Source: Lachnospiraceae bacterium MD308 (GTDB taxonomy: Bacteria > Bacillota > Clostridia > Lachnospirales > Lachnospiraceae). Taken from it: DNA of 64,000 bases. The translations under genes were made by a program, and so were the position numbers. The stretch covers positions 437,144 through 501,143 of the forward strand of contig KE159797.1 of the NCBI GenBank assembly GCA_000403475.2. The letters run 5' to 3'. Numbering within the stretch: the first letter of the stretch is position 1; each line of letters begins with the position of its first letter. The notes beneath the pieces were generated by a model. The model was given only the letters and a program-made list of their open reading frames with translations. It ran no database searches and was not told the origin of the DNA. This document shows, one piece after another, positions 60,266 to 64,000 of the stretch.

Positions 60266-61087
60266 TTATACTTTAATATTTACATCCATACTTCCTGAGC
60301 GAAAACCTTCCAAATCCATTGTCACATAAGTATATCCCAGCGCTTTCAGCTCACGGATTATCTCTATTCGTTTTTCCACAAGCTTCTGCAAATCATGACT
60401 GTCTACTTCAATCCTTGCGATATCTCCATGCACTCTCAAACGGACATTATAAAATCCTTGTTCTTTTAAACACCGCTCCGCCTGCTCTACCCTGCGCATT
60501 GCCTCATTAGATAGCCGCGTACCGTAGGGAAACCTGGTGGCAAGGCATGGCGCTGCCGGCTTGTCAGAAACAGACAGGCCATATTCTGCCGCCAATCTCC
60601 GCACTTCTTCCTTGGTCAGACCAGACTCCATTAACGGACTGGCAATACCCAGCTCTTTCACCGCGCGGATTCCCGGCCTATACACATACGTATCATCCAG
60701 ATTAGTTCCTTCCACAACTACGCCTGCATGAAGCCTCTCCGCTTCTTTTAAAATACATTCAAACAGATATCTCTTACAGCGATAGCATCTATCCTTTGGA
60801 TTGTATTCAATGTCCGCCCCGTAAAGCTCATCTATCTTTAGAGCTTTAAACGACGCCCCCATCTCATCTGCAAGCTTCCCGGCGCGTTCTGCCTCTCCCG
60901 ACGGATGCAGCATCGTGTGCAGATATATACCATAAGCAATATGCCCTGTCTTTTCTGCCGCTTCACAGGCCATTTTCAAAAGCAGTCCTGAATCTGCGCC
61001 CCCCGAAAATGCAACAACGATATCCTGTTCTGCATATAGCATCATCCTTTTTTTCAAATTTTCAACTTTTGTCTGATAATCTTGCAT
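60266..61087 (-). CDS. larE: LarE, ATP-dependent sacrificial sulfur transferase for nickel-pincer cofactor
   Basis: 273 residues. PP-loop SGGADSG (28-34) for ATP pyrophosphatase activity. Conserved cysteine C181 in PCLATRFPYG corresponds to the position that gives up its sulfur in Lactobacillus LarE. C101 and C104 (RCYRC) together with C181 give the three-cysteine set described for LarE proteins that hold a [4Fe-4S] cluster and add sulfur catalytically. Its role is to thiolate the pyridinium dicarboxylate precursor of the nickel-pincer nucleotide used by LarA-type racemases. Located 26 bases after larC. larB and larA are not in the window. Confidence 0.93.
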   Translation of the reverse strand: MQDYQTKVENLKKRMMLYAEQDIVVAFSGGADSGLLLKMACEAAEKTGHIAYGIYLHTMLHPSGEAERAGKLADEMGASFKALKIDELYGADIEYNPKDRCYRCKRYLFECILKEAERLHAGVVVEGTNLDDTYVYRPGIRAVKELGIASPLMESGLTKEEVRRLAAEYGLSVSDKPAAPCLATRFPYGTRLSNEAMRRVEQAERCLKEQGFYNVRLRVHGDIARIEVDSHDLQKLVEKRIEIIRELKALGYTYVTMDLEGFRSGSMDVNIKV

Positions 61088-61113
61088 GATTACTGCCTCG
61101 TTTTCACTTTATT

Positions 61114-62496
61114 TTATCTACAGAGGGCGGTCTCTGCTTCTCTTAGCACTCTTTCCCATACGTCTCTGTATGCAAGCTTTTTTTCTGCCGCAATAGCTGC
61201 CACACTCTCATATTCCGGATACACCCGCATCTCTCCATACACATCGCATACCTTGACCTGGGCTTCTCCCAATGTAGTATCCACTTTCCGAATCTCTCTC
61301 TTAAGCACTGTACGCTCTGCCATTATACGCCGAACTCCAATTGTAGTTGTCTCTTTGAAAAGTATCTCCTCCATCGCCGGAATGTCCTCTTCCCGGCAGA
61401 TTATATTGATCTGGTAAGCCGGACGGTTCTTTTTCATAAACAGCGGCATATAATTGACATCCCTTGCACCCGCTGCGAAAAGCTTCTCCATCACATATCC
61501 CATAGCCTCGCCTGTACAATCGTCAATATTGCTTTCCAGTTTATAAATATAATCTTTCAAAGGCGCACCGCACTCTTCTATTATCATAGTCCTTAAGACG
61601 CTTGTCCGGCCATAATCCCTTTTTCCTGCCCCCATTCCTGTTGCAAGAATAGTATACTTTTCCGGAAGCTTATCTGATGTGCGCACTGCCGCCACAATCG
61701 CTGCTCCTGTAGGCGTTACCAGCTCTGCCTCTGTATTGGTCGTATGCATAGCAATTCCATGGGTAGCGGTAATATGCATTACCGCCGGAACCGGAATCGG
61801 AAGAATACCATGGGCACACCTTACCGTTCCTCTCCCCTCATACAACTCCGGCACAATAACCTGTGATATACCCAGGTTGTCAAAACAGATTGCCGCAGCG
61901 GCGATATCCACAATCGAATCTACAGCTCCCACTTCATGGAAATGCACCTCCTCGATTGATGCGCCATGGGCTTTCGCCTCCGCCTCCGCTAACACACGGA
62001 AAATATCTGACGCAATCTTCTTAGCGCCGTCACTGATGCCTGATTGTGTGATGATCTCCGTCACGTCCCCCAACGTCCGGTGAATATGCCCTGCGTGATG
62101 GCCGTGAGGGTGCTCATGATGGCCGTGAGAGTGCTCATGGTGACTGTGAGAGTGCTCATGATGGTCATGATGATCATGCCCCTGTTCACCATGGCTGTGA
62201 ATGCTGTGACTATGCTCATGCTCCGCTTTACTTTCTTTATGACCATACAGATACACAATATCGTGATCATGGTTATGATATTCCTTTTCCAGAACCACAT
62301 TAAAATCACAGCAATCCAATCCCGACTTCTTTACTCTGCTAATCTCAACCGCGAATCCATCAAGCGGCAGTGTAGCAAGCTGCCTCGTAAGCTCTTTTTC
62401 ATCTGCTCCCATATCCAAGAGCGCAGCCACTGTCATATCCCCGCTGACTCCGTTATAACATTCAAAATAAATTGACCTTCTTTTCATCTTATCCAT
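61114..62496 (-). CDS. larC: LarC, nickel insertion protein for nickel-pincer cofactor
   Basis: 460 residues as one continuous frame; in Lactobacillus LarC is made from two frames by programmed frameshifting, so no frameshift is needed here. N-terminal YFECYNGVSGDMTVAALLDMG is typical. A His-rich segment at about 85-135 (runs of HDHHDHHEHSHSHH) follows, a probable nickel store, encoded by imperfect tandem DNA repeats (about 62085-62215). The C-terminal part (ESNIDDCTGEAMGYVMEKLF) is the LarC2-like CTP-binding domain. It inserts Ni into the pincer nucleotide in a CTP-dependent reaction. Confidence 0.93.
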   Translation of the reverse strand: MDKMKRRSIYFECYNGVSGDMTVAALLDMGADEKELTRQLATLPLDGFAVEISRVKKSGLDCCDFNVVLEKEYHNHDHDIVYLYGHKESKAEHEHSHSIHSHGEQGHDHHDHHEHSHSHHEHSHGHHEHPHGHHAGHIHRTLGDVTEIITQSGISDGAKKIASDIFRVLAEAEAKAHGASIEEVHFHEVGAVDSIVDIAAAAICFDNLGISQVIVPELYEGRGTVRCAHGILPIPVPAVMHITATHGIAMHTTNTEAELVTPTGAAIVAAVRTSDKLPEKYTILATGMGAGKRDYGRTSVLRTMIIEECGAPLKDYIYKLESNIDDCTGEAMGYVMEKLFAAGARDVNYMPLFMKKNRPAYQINIICREEDIPAMEEILFKETTTIGVRRIMAERTVLKREIRKVDTTLGEAQVKVCDVYGEMRVYPEYESVAAIAAEKKLAYRDVWERVLREAETALCR

Positions 62497-62537
62497 CGCT
62501 CTTTTGTATCCCTTTCGCTTTTTTGTTTACCATTATA

Positions 62538-62564
62538 GCAAGGAAACCCGCCGAATGGCGAGTT
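62538..62564 (-). terminator. terminator of the Big_2/NlpC-P60 gene
   Basis: On the minus strand AACTCGCC (62564-62557) pairs with GGCGGGTT (62552-62545), one G-U pair, 4-base loop, followed by TTCCTT. It separates the cell-wall gene from larC; a TATAAT (62537-62532 on the minus strand) just behind it could serve larC. Confidence 0.65.
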
Positions 62565-62580
62565 CCTTCTATGCACTATT

Positions 62581-64000
62581 CTATCTGTTTTTTACCAGAT
62601 TTCCCTCTTCGTCACGATAATATTTCGGGACAAAGCTATCTTTCACTCTGATAATATAATGAACCTTGAACCTTTCATCATAGGTTCCCTTATATTTTCT
62701 TACCCAGCTCTCAAACACTGCCTTGTTCGAATCTTCCGTCTTTACCGACCTGTCCTTATGCCACTTCGCATCATGGCCGCTCGCGAATACCGTTCCGCTG
62801 CCTCGATAAATATAAGTATGGCCCTTTCCGATAATGACGTCGCCTACTTTAATTTTACCTTCCTTCATAAGCGTGCCGAAAGATTTTTTCTTTCCATTGA
62901 TAATCGTACAATTCTTATCAAATTTAGATTTCAGCTTCTTTGATCCGGAATTATAATGCCGGATATATCCACTGCCGTCACCGTAAAATTTTTCGCTGTC
63001 GCTGATAAGCCCCATATCGCGGAACGCCCAGTTTGCAATCGACGCACAATTTCCTCCGCGTATCTTTCCGGCAAGCATCTTCTCAAAGCTTCCGCTCTGT
63101 GCAACATATTTACTGCTGTTGGAATATACCCATTTTTCTCCCTTTTTCACTGCCTTTTCAAGCACACTGTTATAATAATCGCCGCAGGCCACAATCGCCT
63201 CAGCAGCCGTCAGCTGCCCGTTTGTATTTGCCACTTTTTCCGGTGTTTTCGGCTCAGATACAGACGTTTCCTTTTTCTCTTCTGTCTTCTTTTCAGCAGG
63301 TTTTGTTTCTTCGGATTCCTTTTTATCAGAAGACTCCTGCTTGCTCTCAGATTCTTTTTCTTTCTGTTCCTCGTCGGAAGTCTCCTTCTTCTCAGAAGAT
63401 GTCTCAGGCTCTTTCGGCGGTGTCGTATCTCCCTGCGAAGCTTGTGTCTCCTGATTGACCGTATCTTGTGAAGCCGCTCCTGTAGAAGACGCCTGCACTG
63501 CCTCTCCCCTCGCCTGTGCACTTGCTTCCTTCGCCTGATTGTTCTGGAGGTCCTTCTCCTCAATGGTTACCGGAATCGACATGGTTGACGGTCCGATATT
63601 GCAAAATACCATCGTCTTTCCTTCACTGATCGGAGTAATATCTCCTGTCTGGCTGACCTGCGCAATCGTAGTGTCCGCAGATGACCATTTTACTTCCTGT
63701 CCTTCCGCGCCGGCTATCTTAATTGTCTGTACATCGGATTCCTCTTTCATTTTCAACGAAGAATTACTCAATTGAACTACCGATACATCACAAGTCAGTG
63801 TTTTATTATTTGCTGTCGCAGTAATCTGTGCGTTTCCTACGCCAACCCCGTTTAGTACTCCGCCGGATACTTTTACTTTTGATTCATCACTGCTTTTCCA
63901 TATAACGCTGTTGTTTCCCACATTGGCAAGCTGCAGCTTAGAATTCATCCCTACGGCCGTGTAAGCCCGCTCCGGGAGCGACATTACATGCACATTGCCT
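62581..64000 (-). CDS. secreted Ig-like (Big_2) plus NlpC/P60-like cell-wall protein, N-terminus outside window
   Basis: About 472 residues visible; the frame stays open to base 64000 on the minus strand, with a GTG at 63993 that is probably internal. Domains in order: Big_2-like repeats (about 1-75 and 76-150; WKSSDESKVKVSGGVLNGV and KWSSADTTIAQVSQTGDITP), a low-complexity Glu/Lys/Ser/Thr linker (about 150-260), and a C-terminal cysteine amidase/peptidase (about 262-470). The last has RGGNCASIANWAFRDMGLI (catalytic Cys) and VIIGKGHTYIYRG (His), fitting NlpC/P60 or a related amidase. The missing N-terminus should hold a signal peptide. Likely hydrolyses peptidoglycan stem peptides at the surface. 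No sortase motif at the C-terminus. Confidence 0.8.
   Translation of the reverse strand, partial: GNVHVMSLPERAYTAVGMNSKLQLANVGNNSVIWKSSDESKVKVSGGVLNGVGVGNAQITATANNKTLTCDVSVVQLSNSSLKMKEESDVQTIKIAGAEGQEVKWSSADTTIAQVSQTGDITPISEGKTMVFCNIGPSTMSIPVTIEEKDLQNNQAKEASAQARGEAVQASSTGAASQDTVNQETQASQGDTTPPKEPETSSEKKETSDEEQKEKESESKQESSDKKESEETKPAEKKTEEKKETSVSEPKTPEKVANTNGQLTAAEAIVACGDYYNSVLEKAVKKGEKWVYSNSSKYVAQSGSFEKMLAGKIRGGNCASIANWAFRDMGLISDSEKFYGDGSGYIRHYNSGSKKLKSKFDKNCTIINGKKKSFGTLMKEGKIKVGDVIIGKGHTYIYRGSGTVFASGHDAKWHKDRSVKTEDSNKAVFESWVRKYKGTYDERFKVHYIIRVKDSFVPKYYRDEEGNLVKNR

Noticed and set aside
59981-60298. 105-codon plus-strand frame after the response regulator
   Set aside because: It contains a perfect terminator hairpin (60144-60177), lacks a ribosome binding site and has a biased, non-protein-like composition.
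62085-62215. Tandem repeats as a possible CRISPR array or VNTR
   Set aside because: The repeats are imperfect, in frame, and simply encode the His-rich tract of LarC. No CRISPR array is seen anywhere in the window.

Overview
The window looks like a chromosome segment of a gut-type Lachnospiraceae bacterium (relatives of [Clostridium] scindens, Dorea, Blautia). This is inferred from gene content: clostridial murE-priA-def-fmt, DUF4317, DUF2148, YitT proteins, split transketolase, larC/larE, AgrC/AgrA-like regulators and strong AGGAGG ribosome binding sites. The core is of medium GC. Several islands (about 1-1320, 35390-36300 and 55070-59900) are visibly AT-rich and look acquired.

Layout. 1-1321: left-truncated type II restriction-modification system (methyltransferase, ApaLI-like endonuclease, controller protein with a C-box operator). 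1649-8934: six-gene carbohydrate or polyol (possibly steroid side-chain) operon (isomerase, GPH symporter, Zn-dehydrogenase, split transketolase, glycerol-dehydrogenase-like enzyme) followed by an AraC regulator. 8995-13061: aryl-alcohol-type dehydrogenase plus an Fe-S/flavin enoate-reductase-like enzyme, divergent from a LysR regulator. 13098-18298: murE-priA-def-fmt housekeeping operon. 18515-20384: DUF2148 protein and peptidase T. 20481-23970: YitT protein, phosphatidylserine decarboxylase and synthase, and a flippase-like membrane protein. 24144-26741: clpB behind a sigma-A promoter with half of a CIRCE element. 26867-31229: truncated AlbA-type ATPase, EEP hydrolase, second YitT protein, radical SAM protein, sugar O-acetyltransferase. 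31466-35332: MacAB-like exporter whose adaptor carries a large insertion. 35387-36281: promoter, structured RNA, terminator and PBECR4-like nuclease gene, the strongest candidate for an undescribed system. 36378-38917: amino-acid ABC importer. 38942-39478: ECF S component.

39602-50673: a DeoR-controlled catabolic cluster in which a 2-oxoacid/acetoin dehydrogenase complex (E1alpha, E1beta, E2, E3) is interleaved with a class II aldolase-like protein lacking two key residues, an FGGY kinase, a lipoate-protein ligase and a fused dihydroxyacetone kinase. A single substrate that is phosphorylated and split into acetyl-CoA and triose phosphate would explain the set. 50725-52277: L-serine dehydratase. 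52381-54906: WYL regulator, a 33-residue protein, DUF4317 protein. 54988-55070: tRNA-Leu(CAG), followed by a patchwork of toxin-antitoxin pair, truncated Uma2 protein, transposase remnant, repeats and an AgrC/AgrA-like two-component system bounded by 46-bp inverted repeats. 60266-62496: larE and larC for the nickel-pincer cofactor. 62581-64000: a secreted Big_2/NlpC-P60-like cell-wall protein running off the right edge.

All functions are read from sequence motifs and family knowledge without database searches. The main uncertainties are the substrates of the catabolic operons and the nature of the RNA at 35422-35590.
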